The notes under the pieces: generated by a model
The model's database searches: none
What the model was told of the DNA's origin: nothing
Seen by the model: the letters and a program-made list of their open reading frames with translations, nothing else
NCBI GenBank assembly: GCA_034430835.1
Contig: DAOUDX010000313.1
Location: forward strand, 1-7,061
Length of the DNA stretch: 7,061 nucleotides
Direction: 5' to 3'
DNA from: JAFGED01 sp034430835
GTDB lineage: Bacteria > Chloroflexota > Anaerolineae > B4-G1
Shown: positions 1-5,736 of the stretch, piece by piece
Numbering within the stretch: the first letter of the stretch is position 1
Layout of the letters: each line of letters begins with the position of its first letter
Translations under genes and position numbers: made by a program

Positions 1-191
1 CCGAGGCAGCAAGAGGCCATTTTCGCAAGCAATATAGTGGATTCAGTTGCAAGTGTTGCATCCTATTGGCAAATCGTATGAAAAATCGTCGGCGGAAAGT
101 CAACACAGATTCCTCTCCGACAGGCTGCTAGAGGAGCAGCTATTGTCAGCCAACCAAGTGACAGAGCACTGATCTATTCAAGGAGGAGTCA
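1..191. other. Upstream region of the epimerase gene, no gene recognised
   Basis: I see no coding sequence here. A small hairpin, GCTGCT-AGAGG-AGCAGC (124-140), can be lengthened by GACA (119-122) pairing with TGTC (144-147). It has no T-tract and would lie in the 5' leader of the next gene. A weak promoter-like pair, TTGCAT (56-61) and TATGAA (77-82), is separated by only 15 bp, so I give it little weight. The region ends in the strong ribosome binding site of the following gene. Confidence 0.4.
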
Positions 192-860
192 ATGGTCACC
201 ACAATCGAAGCCTCGATTCTCGCCGCGGACTATGCTCGTCTGGGCGAGCAGGCCCGCGAGGCCGAGGCCGCTGGAGTGGACGGCATCCAGATCGACGTGA
301 TGGACGGCAGCTTTGTACCTGACATCACTTTTGGGCCGGGCATCGTGCGTGCCCTGCGCCGGGAGGTCGATCTGTTTCTGGATGTCGATCTGATGATCGT
401 CAACCCCGAAAACCATCTGGAGGCCTTTGTCGAGGCCGGGGCCGATCGGCTGATCGTGCATCAGGAGTCTTGCGTGCATCCCCACCACGTGTTGCGCTGC
501 GTCCGCGATCTGGGTGTCGAGGTTGGGGTGGCGCTAGATCCCGGTACGTCGCTGTGCGCCTTGGAAGAGTTGCTGGAGTTGGTTGATCTGGTGCAGATCA
601 TGACGGTCAGCTCGGGATGGGGCGGGCAGCCGTTTATCCACAGCCAGGTGGACAAGGTCCGCCGCCTGCGGCAGATGCTGGACGCGCGCGGGCTGAGGGG
701 TGTGCGGATCGGCGTCGATGGTGGGATCGACACGGCCACCGCGCCGCTGGTCGTGGAGGCCGGGGCCACCGTGCTCGTGGCCGGATCGGCCATCTACAAC
801 CACGAGGCGCCAGTGGCTGAAAGGGTGGCTGCGCTGCGGGCGAGCGTGGAATGGAAATAG
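192..860 (+). CDS. rpe: Ribulose-phosphate 3-epimerase family protein, divergent active site
   Basis: A 222-residue TIM-barrel protein of the pentulose-5-phosphate 3-epimerase family. Canonical members interconvert ribulose-5-P and xylulose-5-P in the cytosolic pentose phosphate and Calvin pathways. Family landmarks in order: ASILAADYARLG (7-18), DVMDGSFVP (35-43), LDVDLMI (63-69), GVALDPGTS (112-120), WGGQPFI (143-149), VDGGI (175-179) and VAGSAIY (196-202). Length matches the family. ATG is preceded by AGGAGG (181-186) with a 5-base gap, an excellent start. Oddities: the His before DVMD is Gln33, the His of the usual DVHLM is Asp66, the His of DGHFVP is Ser40, and the usual VNPGFGGQ reads VSSGWGGQ. 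The two catalytic-type aspartates (D35, D176) are kept. The fold assignment is firm. The substrate is less certain: this may be a paralogue acting on another sugar phosphate. It stands alone and ends 97 bp before a convergent gene. Confidence 0.88.
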   Translation: MVTTIEASILAADYARLGEQAREAEAAGVDGIQIDVMDGSFVPDITFGPGIVRALRREVDLFLDVDLMIVNPENHLEAFVEAGADRLIVHQESCVHPHHVLRCVRDLGVEVGVALDPGTSLCALEELLELVDLVQIMTVSSGWGGQPFIHSQVDKVRRLRQMLDARGLRGVRIGVDGGIDTATAPLVVEAGATVLVAGSAIYNHEAPVAERVAALRASVEWK

Positions 861-898
861 GGGGGTGATCGCGATGGAAAGGAGGGCAGTTCCCGCCG

Positions 899-918
899 AG
901 GCCTGGAAACAGGGGCCT
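899..918. terminator. Hairpin between convergent genes, possible bidirectional terminator
   Basis: CCTG (902-905), GAAA tetraloop, CAGG (910-913), lengthened by AGG (899-901) pairing with CCT (916-918) across a GG bulge. It lies in the 97-bp gap between two convergent stop codons. There is no T-run on either side, so it is not a canonical intrinsic terminator. Confidence 0.25.
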
Positions 919-957
919 TGGGTACTCAGGTGCTCTGCGCAACAATCAAGTGACGGC

Positions 958-1869
958 TCAGTCGTGGATGTTCACCAACGTACCCACGTCCGCCCAGTTG
1001 AACAGCCACTCGGCCTCCTCCGCAGGCAGGTTGACGCAGCCGTGGCTCATCGGATGGCCAAAGTTGCCGTGCCAGGTGACGCCGTGTAGGCCGAACCCTT
1101 TGTAGAAGTACATCACGTAGGGCACGTCCTCGATGTAGTAGCCCGGCCCCTCCATATCGTCGGTGCGGAATTTGATCCAGATGCGGAACTGGCCCGTGGG
1201 CGTCGGCGTCCTGGGCAGGCCGGTGGAGACGAGCGTGGTGCGCACCGCCACGCCGTTCTCGTAGGCCGTCAGTGTCTGCTCCGATAGATCCACGTCGATC
1301 CAGCGTGCCTCGGTTATCTCCCACGGCTCGGCCGGCGGGAGGATCACCTCGGGGACGGCGGGCACCGGCGTTGGGGGCGGCGTAGCCTCTGGCACACTAT
1401 CAACATTGAACGCAGTGACGACCCACCCGGCCACCCAGCCCGTCTCGCCATCGTACGCGATCTGCCACCAATCGGCGTAGCGGCCGATCACCCGGGCTTC
1501 GATCCCTGGATTGAGCACGCCGATGGTGGAGAAGACGGTGCCCGGCCCAGAGCGGACGTAGACTCCGTCGGCCTCGGCGACGATGGTTGGTGAGGCTGGA
1601 GTCGGCGGGGCCGGGGTCGGCGGAGCCGCCGTCGGGGGAACCGGGGTGGACGGCAGTGGTGTGGCCGATGGCGGAACCTGGGTCGGCGTGGGCCATGCCG
1701 GCGCGACGTATAGCGTTGGGCTTGCCTGGAGGACTGTGGATGGCGCGGCTTGGGCCGGCCGCCCGATTGCCCACAGCACCAGGAGGGTCCCCAGGAGCAC
1801 GATCGTCAGCGCGGCGATCGCCCCGATCGTCAGGCTCGCCAAGGAGTTGTGCCAGTCTTTCGTGTTCAT
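958..1869 (-). CDS. Membrane-anchored SH3-domain L,D-transpeptidase (YkuD family)
   Basis: A 303-residue envelope protein. Order of parts: short basic N-terminus; one hydrophobic helix (about 12-36) acting as signal anchor; a Pro/Thr-rich spacer (about 59-95) as would cross the cell wall; an SH3-type domain (about 97-153, VYVRSGPG then GWVAGWVV); a second short Pro-rich linker; and a YkuD catalytic domain (about 188-303). The active-site signature is visible: His262-Gly (GLHGVTWHG) and SHGCVNL (275-281) with catalytic Cys278. This family cross-links peptidoglycan 3-3 or attaches proteins to it; the SH3 part likely binds wall. I chose the ATG at 1867-1869: GAGGAG lies 6 bases upstream, and the likely promoter (-10 at 1919-1924) overlaps the earlier in-frame ATGs at 1918-1923, so they would not be transcribed. 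The neighbour, a lipoprotein glycosidase, is divergent. Confidence 0.9.
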   Translation of the reverse strand: MNTKDWHNSLASLTIGAIAALTIVLLGTLLVLWAIGRPAQAAPSTVLQASPTLYVAPAWPTPTQVPPSATPLPSTPVPPTAAPPTPAPPTPASPTIVAEADGVYVRSGPGTVFSTIGVLNPGIEARVIGRYADWWQIAYDGETGWVAGWVVTAFNVDSVPEATPPPTPVPAVPEVILPPAEPWEITEARWIDVDLSEQTLTAYENGVAVRTTLVSTGLPRTPTPTGQFRIWIKFRTDDMEGPGYYIEDVPYVMYFYKGFGLHGVTWHGNFGHPMSHGCVNLPAEEAEWLFNWADVGTLVNIHD

Positions 1870-1918
1870 CCTTTTCTCCTCGTCCGATTCGCTGTCATTG
1901 ATGTCGTTTACCGGCCTC

Positions 1919-1927
1919 ATCATACCA
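1919..1927 (-). promoter_or_regulatory. Extended -10 promoter of the L,D-transpeptidase gene
   Basis: On the minus strand the sequence reads TGG-TATGAT, an extended -10 element (TGN next to the hexamer) with 5 of 6 matches to TATAAT. No good -35 is present, as is common with extended -10 promoters. Transcription would start near 1912, giving a leader of about 43 bases that contains the GAGGAG ribosome binding site. Confidence 0.55.
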
Positions 1928-2042
1928 TCGAAGCATGCGGGATGCTTGACGAAAGCGAGTTGCTTGGTTGCTGCGTGGGAGACGAGTGCTCAATGTTGAC
2001 CCGACGCCTGCCCTACGCTCCGCTGCCCGGTGCGGTTAGCTG

Positions 2043-2051
2043 TGGTATAAT
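2043..2051 (+). promoter_or_regulatory. Extended -10 promoter of the lipoprotein glycosidase gene
   Basis: TGG-TATAAT: a perfect -10 hexamer at 2046-2051 with the TGN extension. No convincing -35 at the usual distance. The start codon is at 2064, so transcription from this promoter would begin only about 6 bases before the ATG, giving an almost leaderless mRNA with at most a partial ribosome binding site (AGGTGG, 2055-2060). Confidence 0.6.
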
Positions 2052-2063
2052 CGCAGGTGGCTT

Positions 2064-3293
2064 ATGAGGCGGAAAAGGTTTTGTGGAGCGTTTTCGCGGT
2101 CGTGGTTCGTGGCCCTCGCTCTCCTGGCGTTGGCGGCGTGCGCGGCACCGGATGTGACGCCGACCGCCGTGCCTGCTCCGTCCAACAAGCTCGGCGTGCA
2201 CCTGCTGCTCGACGACGGGCGCAACGTCTGGCCGATGGATGTCTGGCCGGCTCATCTCGAGTACGCGCGGCAGGCGGTGGGCCAGTGGGGTTATGTCACC
2301 CAACTGGTGCGCCTGGACGACCTCGACCCGGCGCGGTGGCAGGTCTTTATGGATCTGTGCGCCGAGCAGCACCTGACGCCCATCCTGCGTCTGGCGACGA
2401 CCTATGACCAGGAGGCGGGCTGGTGGATAGCGCCCCCGCGCGATGACGACGGCAGCTACCGCACCGTCGTGGCCCGCTACGCCGAGTTTGTCGCAGCGCT
2501 GCGCTGGCCGACGGACGCGCACACCGTGGTCGTGGGCAACGAACCCAACCACGGCGACGAGTGGGGTGGGCGGCCCGACCCGGCAGCCTACGCCCGCTTC
2601 CTGATCGACGTGGCGGACGCGCTCCACGAGGCCGACCCGAGCGCGCGCGTGCTTAACGCGGGATTCGACCCCTATGTGCCCCACACCGGCAGCCAGCCGT
2701 TTATCGACGGGATGACCTACGTGGACGAGGAGACCTTCCTCGACCGGATGCACGCCGCCTACCCGGACGTGTTCGACCGGCTCGATGGTTGGGCCAGTCA
2801 TTCGTATCCGATGGGGCCTTTCACGGAGGGGCCGTGGGTGCAGGCGTATCAGGTGGATCTGCTCAATGACGCTGTCAGCCCCGATCACGTCGAGCCGCCG
2901 GCGGGGGTCTACAACCGGGGCGTCAACGGCTACGAGTGGGAGCTGTTCAAGCTAGCGACGCTGGGCGTGGAGGGGTTGCCGGTGATCATCACCGAGACCG
3001 GCTGGCGACACGCTTGGGCCGAGGGCGGGGAAGTGTACCCTGATCCGGAGACAGTGGCCGCGTACATTGATCTGGCGCTGCGCGGCAACGGGGGGCGCTA
3101 TCCCGATTTTCCCGAAGAGGGGTGGACCCCCTGGCTGGACGATCCCCGCGTGATCGGTGTGATCTTCTTCGCCCTCGACGGCTCCCCCGCCGAGTGGGGC
3201 CACACCAACTGGCTGAAACTGGATGAGGAGGGGAACGTGCTGGGCACGTATGCGCCGTTCGATCTGTTGGCTGCGGAGAACTTTCAACCGTAG
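2064..3293 (+). CDS. Lipoprotein with clan GH-A type glycoside hydrolase fold
   Basis: A 409-residue secreted lipoprotein. The basic N-terminus and hydrophobic stretch end in a lipobox, LAAC, with the lipidated Cys at 26; a short Pro/Thr tether follows. From about residue 43 the sequence behaves as a TIM-barrel glycosidase: VVGNEPNHG (156-164) fits the acid/base at the end of strand 4 (Glu160), WASHSYP (243-249) fits the conserved His/Tyr of strand 6, and IITETGW (308-314) fits the nucleophile at strand 7 (Glu311). VIGVIFFALDG (363-373) is the likely strand 8. The NEP...ETGW pattern is typical of clan GH-A (GH5, GH39, GH53-like). I cannot assign the family or the polysaccharide. The protein would act outside the cytoplasmic membrane. 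Start supported by the signal peptide; the ribosome binding site is weak and close (AGGTGG, 3 bases away). Confidence 0.8.
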   Translation: MRRKRFCGAFSRSWFVALALLALAACAAPDVTPTAVPAPSNKLGVHLLLDDGRNVWPMDVWPAHLEYARQAVGQWGYVTQLVRLDDLDPARWQVFMDLCAEQHLTPILRLATTYDQEAGWWIAPPRDDDGSYRTVVARYAEFVAALRWPTDAHTVVVGNEPNHGDEWGGRPDPAAYARFLIDVADALHEADPSARVLNAGFDPYVPHTGSQPFIDGMTYVDEETFLDRMHAAYPDVFDRLDGWASHSYPMGPFTEGPWVQAYQVDLLNDAVSPDHVEPPAGVYNRGVNGYEWELFKLATLGVEGLPVIITETGWRHAWAEGGEVYPDPETVAAYIDLALRGNGGRYPDFPEEGWTPWLDDPRVIGVIFFALDGSPAEWGHTNWLKLDEEGNVLGTYAPFDLLAAENFQP

Positions 3294-3990
3294 TCTCTCA
3301 GCGGGTGTAGGTCAAATTGCCAATTCGACCCACTCCGTCGAAAACTCGCCCGGTGCTGGAGCCACCAGGCTGAACAGGTCAAATGAGCACGTTCAGGATG
3401 GGCATACGCTGCACGACCACATCGGCTGGGATCTCTCCGCGCGGCGCGGACGCGTTCGTCGTAGTGTTGCATGCGCGTTTGAAGGAGAGTCATTTTTCAC
3501 CTCCAGATCGAGGCGCAGACCAAGTGGATTTTGGCGTCCGTCCTGGTCAACGGCTACGGCGTGAGCCGCGCTGCGGCCCAGGATTGCCACCTCTGCCGAC
3601 CGACTCGGGAGCAGGCCCCATCTACCTCGCAATCCGCCCCAATAGCGGCGTCGGCTCCACGCCGAGGTTAGGCTGCCGATGCGGAATCCTACGACGAGTT
3701 CGGGATCCCTGAAACCCAGCCGTTTACTGAGAGCGAGGGAATCTCATAGCGCAGATGCCTGCGGCCTACAAGTGCGCGAGTAGTAGCCGAGAAGGTTGCG
3801 TTGGCTGGGTTTGTTTGGTGGGTCCTTTCTATCGCGTGCACTTCCGCTTCTATAAGGTGGCGACGGCATAAGACCTGTCGGGATTGCCTAGGTGGGACGC
3901 GTGTTTCGCGTGAAAGAGAAATGCCGTCCAGGCTTGGGCTGCCAGAGAGGCGAAAGCCCATGACATCAAGGGACTGGAGAACAAGCTCCT
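3294..3990. other. About 700 bp without a recognisable gene
   Basis: Short open frames exist on both strands, but none has a ribosome binding site together with family-like sequence. A weak imperfect stem (3307-3333: GTC and AATT pairing with AATT and GAC around a GCC loop, plus three outer pairs) lies just after the glycosidase stop and could help termination, though it has no T-run. A second small stem, TGGGCT/AGCCCA, lies near 3934-3961. The stretch looks like eroded sequence next to the palindromic mobile element that follows. Confidence 0.45.
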
Positions 3991-4110
3991 TTGATTAGAC
4001 TTGTGGCGCAATAGGCGTTCCCCGCCATATGTGGCGGTTGGACAGCACAATTTGTGCCCTTTGACCGCCATATGTAGTCAATTCTGCTATTACACCACAA
4101 GTCTATTGAT
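3991..4110. mobile_element. Palindromic MITE-like element with 5-bp target duplication
   Basis: A 110-bp element (3996-4105) bounded by TTGAT on both sides (3991-3995 and 4106-4110). Terminal inverted repeats are 19 bp with 17 matches: TAGACTTGTGGCGCAATAG at the left, and the complement of 4087-4105 with T at the two differing positions. The interior is also palindromic around the same centre (about 4051): CATAT+GGCGGT (4026-4038, 2-base bulge) pairs with ACCGCC+ATATG (4064-4074), and GCACAA-T-TTGTGC (4045-4057) forms the tip. The whole element can fold into one long hairpin. It is too small to encode a transposase, so it would be mobilised in trans. Because the tips begin and end with TA, a TA-target (IS630/Tc1-mariner type) origin is an alternative to a 5-bp target duplication. 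Confidence 0.75.
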
Positions 4111-4432
4111 GGTTGACAGCGTAGAGCCATACCTCGATCCACGGAATCTCTTGGCGAAGCTCAACACTAAAGGAAAAAGGGAGCAGTTCGTAGGAGGAAG
4201 GCTTGATCGGTTTGGATGGAAGATGGGCCGCTATGTCGCGGTAGACCTGGTAGCCCGCCCAGAAGAAACCGACAAGTGTGATCAGGAGGAACACCGGTTG
4301 TGGCAAGCGGAAGGCAGGATAGAGGAGTTGGGCAATAAGAGCGACTAGGTCTAGAGCAGCGAAGAGCCAAAACACCCACTTGCGGACAATGAGTTGCACG
4401 TAGAGCAGGAGATCGCTCATTGTATTCTTCAT
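4103..4432 (-). pseudogene. Small two-helix membrane protein, 3' end cut by the palindromic element
   Basis: A 109-residue protein of unknown function with two hydrophobic helices (about 19-39 and 46-64), then a soluble tail ending in WIEVWLYAVNHQ. ATG is preceded by GGAGG with a 7-base gap, so the start is good. The stop codon TAG (4103-4105) is the tip of the mobile element's inverted repeat, and the last two residues lie in the TTGAT flanking repeat: the insertion ended the frame. Removing the element and one flanking repeat joins the frame to about 46 further codons ending near 3850, but that continuation does not look obviously protein-like, so the original C-terminus is unknown. The gene may still be expressed in shortened form. 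It lies 36 bp after a restriction-related gene on the same strand, probably in one operon. Confidence 0.6.
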
Positions 4433-4468
4433 GGTATGGCCTCCAACGATTTGCTCAGCGCGTCACGC

Positions 4469-4753
4469 TTATCTGCAGTCCTTCTCCAGATCTACCAGCC
4501 GCCCTTCTTTGAGAATATCGAACCCCAGCGGCACAAGGAATCTACAAGCATCATAAATGTTGAAATCCTCAGGAGACAGTTTCTCTCCTGCGATAAAGCT
4601 ATTCGCCAGTGAGACAAGATACTTCGGTGGATACGTTCTGCTCTCGTACAGAAGAAAGAACTTCTTCGATCTTCGCCGTGGCGGTACGCCTTCTCTATCA
4701 ACAACGCCGATCGCCTTCAAGATATGCACGCGATTGATGTTAGCTGGAATCAT
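4469..4753 (-). CDS. Stand-alone domain like the N-terminus of McrA/HNH-type restriction endonucleases
   Basis: A 94-residue soluble protein. Its landmarks are VDREGVP (18-24), a central YPPKYLVSLAN (41-51), PEDFN (61-65) and FLVPLGFDI (72-80). From memory, this is the pattern of a small head domain at the N-terminus of HNH / ScoMcrA-like type IV restriction enzymes (a form like YPPKYVISLAN...FLRSLGF). No HNH or SRA domain follows: the frame stops soon after the domain, so this is either a free-standing version or the remnant of a larger enzyme. Start: ATG with AAGGTG 5 bases upstream. The membrane protein gene follows after 36 bp. Codon use with many A/T-ending codons differs from the GC-rich neighbours, which suggests lateral transfer. 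Confidence 0.65.
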   Translation of the reverse strand: MIPANINRVHILKAIGVVDREGVPPRRRSKKFFLLYESRTYPPKYLVSLANSFIAGEKLSPEDFNIYDACRFLVPLGFDILKEGRLVDLEKDCR

Positions 4754-4839
4754 GAAACACCTTGCCTTTCATTTTTGCACAAGCCTGGCAACTAGGTCCC
4801 GAACCCACCCAACTCAAATAGGCGCAGCGTTGCGCATAT
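4754..4839. other. Upstream region of the restriction-like gene
   Basis: Presumably holds the promoter of the 4753-to-4103 operon. I found no convincing -10/-35 pair on the minus strand. A short hairpin, GCGCA-GCGT-TGCGC (4822-4835), lies next to the structured repeat. Confidence 0.3.
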
Positions 4840-4915
4840 CATTCGCCTGGTGCGCGGCCTGCGCAATGGTTCGCCCATCGCGCCCGTTTTGCGTGCCAGG
4901 CGAAACTCACTGTGG
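4840..4915. repeat. Structured dispersed repeat, copy A
   Basis: A 76-bp unit that recurs at 5652-5727 in the same orientation; over the 53-bp core (4863-4915 against 5675-5727) 49 positions agree. Copy A is strongly palindromic: TTCGCCTGG (4842-4850) pairs perfectly with CCAGGCGAA (4896-4904), and an inner hairpin is formed by GCGCAATGG (4861-4869), loop TTCGC, and CCATCGCGC (4875-4883), with one mismatch. It resembles a REP-like palindromic unit. No open frame crosses it convincingly. Confidence 0.65.
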
Positions 4916-4930
4916 TCGCCCACCTCGCGC

Positions 4931-5037
4931 GCCTGCCCTGAGCACTGCCGAAGGGCCTGCCCTGAGCCGCTGGGCTGAGCGGCTCGACTGAGCTCGCCGA
5001 AGTCCTGTCGAAGCCTTGCCGAAGGGTTGTCGGGGGG
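4931..5037. repeat. Cluster of short CCTGAGC / CGAAG repeats with a hairpin
   Basis: GCCTGCCCTGAGC occurs at 4931-4943 and again at 4955-4967, 24 bp apart. The remainder is filled with variants of GCCGAAG and CTGTCGAAG. Inside lies a perfect hairpin, GAGCCGCT (4964-4971), loop GGGCTG, AGCGGCTC (4978-4985). It is 60 bp beyond the DUF2283 stop on the minus strand and could slow polymerase there, but it has no T-run. Repeats of the type CCTGAGC...CGAAGG are frequent between genes in many environmental bacteria. Confidence 0.55.
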
Positions 5038-5044
5038 CAGGTGT

Positions 5045-5290
5045 TTACTGGCGTGCGGTGAACTCCGAACGGCTGCTGCTCAGGCTGTTTAGGAATCGCG
5101 CTCGCAGCCCGATCAGGGTAAGTCCTACCACTTCTTTTCGCGCTTCGTCGTAGCGCACGATGACTCCTTCGCCAATATCCGTACCTACTGCTGGCTGAGG
5201 TTCCCCGACAGAAAGGTAGAGGACATCAGCCTCTTCGTCATAGTCCCATGTGATTGTCGTCGGTTTTTCCAAAATTCTTACTGCTTCCAT
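5045..5290 (-). CDS. DUF2283 family protein, possible antitoxin partner
   Basis: An 81-residue soluble protein. The DUF2283 pattern is clear: WDYDEEADVLYLSVGEP (15-31), DIGEGVIVRYDE (38-49) and EVVGLTLIG (53-61). The C-terminal tail (about 66-81) is Ser/Arg-rich. Its biochemical role is not established. Its start lies inside the preceding gene, overlapping the last 13 bp, with GGGAGAG about 8 bases before the ATG, so translation is probably coupled. Small DUF2283 genes are, from memory, often placed right after a gene of the type found upstream, an arrangement that suggests a toxin-antitoxin-like pair. The family call is strong; the antitoxin role is inference. Confidence 0.82.
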   Translation of the reverse strand: MEAVRILEKPTTITWDYDEEADVLYLSVGEPQPAVGTDIGEGVIVRYDEARKEVVGLTLIGLRARFLNSLSSSRSEFTARQ

Positions 5291-5589
5291 ATCACTACTC
5301 TCCCAGTTGATGGCCGGCTGGATAAATAGGCCGTCGTGATAAACCCGTCGTCGGGGCTCACTTCCCGATAAGCCACCACCAGAAACTTGCTGGTTAATGG
5401 AGTCTCAGGATAGGGACGGATGGCAAGCACTTCGCCAAAATCACCCTGTTGAATCATATCTGGCTCTGCCACCGTTTCCAAGGCCCGTTCACGTTGGCCG
5501 TCCATTTCAGGATGGCGGCGAACAATGTGCTGCTACCGTTCTTCGGTCAAGCGAACAGGGACGCCGTTTCGCGAATGCACAATCAACAT
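5278..5589 (-). pseudogene. RHPE-motif small protein (toxin-like), interrupted by an in-frame amber
   Basis: Reading through one TAG gives 103 codons. The first 18 residues are MLIVHSRNGVPVRLTEER, then TAG (5533-5535), then QHIVRRHPEMDGQ and a chain ending YREVSPDDGF...VVIWKQ. Homologues I recall read RLTEERWxHIxxRHPEM, so the amber stands where Trp is expected (TGG to TAG, one transition). TAG is a normal stop here, since three other genes use it. Restarting at the Met of RHPEM (5503-5505) would give 75 residues but has no ribosome binding site and loses the HIxxRHPE motif. The fold may be RelE/BECR-like (inference). ATG at 5587-5589 has only a distant AAGGA. The 3' end overlaps the DUF2283 gene by 13 bp. 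Probably a broken toxin-like gene whose partner survives. Confidence 0.7.
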
Positions 5590-5651
5590 TCCAATTCTGT
5601 CCTTCAGACCGAAATGCCAGTTGGTTGTCGGTCCTGGTGCATGGCAGCAAA

Positions 5652-5727
5652 CATTCACCTGCTGCGCGATGTACGCAATGGCTCACCCGTCGCGCCCGTT
5701 TCGCGTGCCAGGCGAAACTCACTGTGG
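5652..5727. repeat. Structured dispersed repeat, copy B
   Basis: Second copy of the unit at 4840-4915, same orientation, 812 bp away. The outer arm is damaged (TTCACCTGC against CCAGGCGAA), but the inner hairpin is kept: CGC (5674-5676) and ATGG (5678-5681) pair with CCGT (5687-5690) and GCG (5692-5694). The A-to-G change at 5689 turns a T-A pair into a G-T wobble, so pairing is preserved. It would lie in the 5' leader region of the RHPE/DUF2283 pair. Confidence 0.6.
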
Positions 5728-5733
5728 ATTATA
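5728..5733 (-). promoter_or_regulatory. Candidate -10 element of the RHPE/DUF2283 pair
   Basis: The minus strand reads a perfect TATAAT, about 140 bp before the start of the RHPE gene. There is no TGN extension and no good -35 (TTGTGC lies 19 bp upstream). Transcripts would carry repeat copy B in the leader. Confidence 0.35.
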
Positions 5734-5736
5734 CGC

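Noticed and set aside
1583..1999. Long Gly/Val-rich open frames on the plus strand opposite the transpeptidase
   Set aside because: They are antisense shadows of its Pro/Thr spacer, a codon-bias effect.
3315..3393. Minus-strand frame ending APAPGEFSTEWVELAI, like the end of a protein
   Set aside because: It is only about 25 codons after an in-frame stop, with no recognisable family; a chance frame is as likely.
3492..3671. Frame reading QTKWILASVLVNGYGVSRAA, reminiscent of a helix-turn-helix or transposase start
   Set aside because: It has no ATG/GTG/TTG start at a suitable place, stops after about 60 codons, and the second half is low-complexity Ser/Ala/Pro. Not enough to call a remnant.
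3761..3872. Short plus-strand frame ending FYRVHFRFYKVATA
   Set aside because: 38 codons, no ribosome binding site and no family that I know.
4840..5727. Integron-type cassette with attC sites around the toxin-antitoxin-like pair
   Set aside because: The repeats are palindromic, but I find no GTTRRRY / RYYYAAC core sites in either copy and no integrase in the window.
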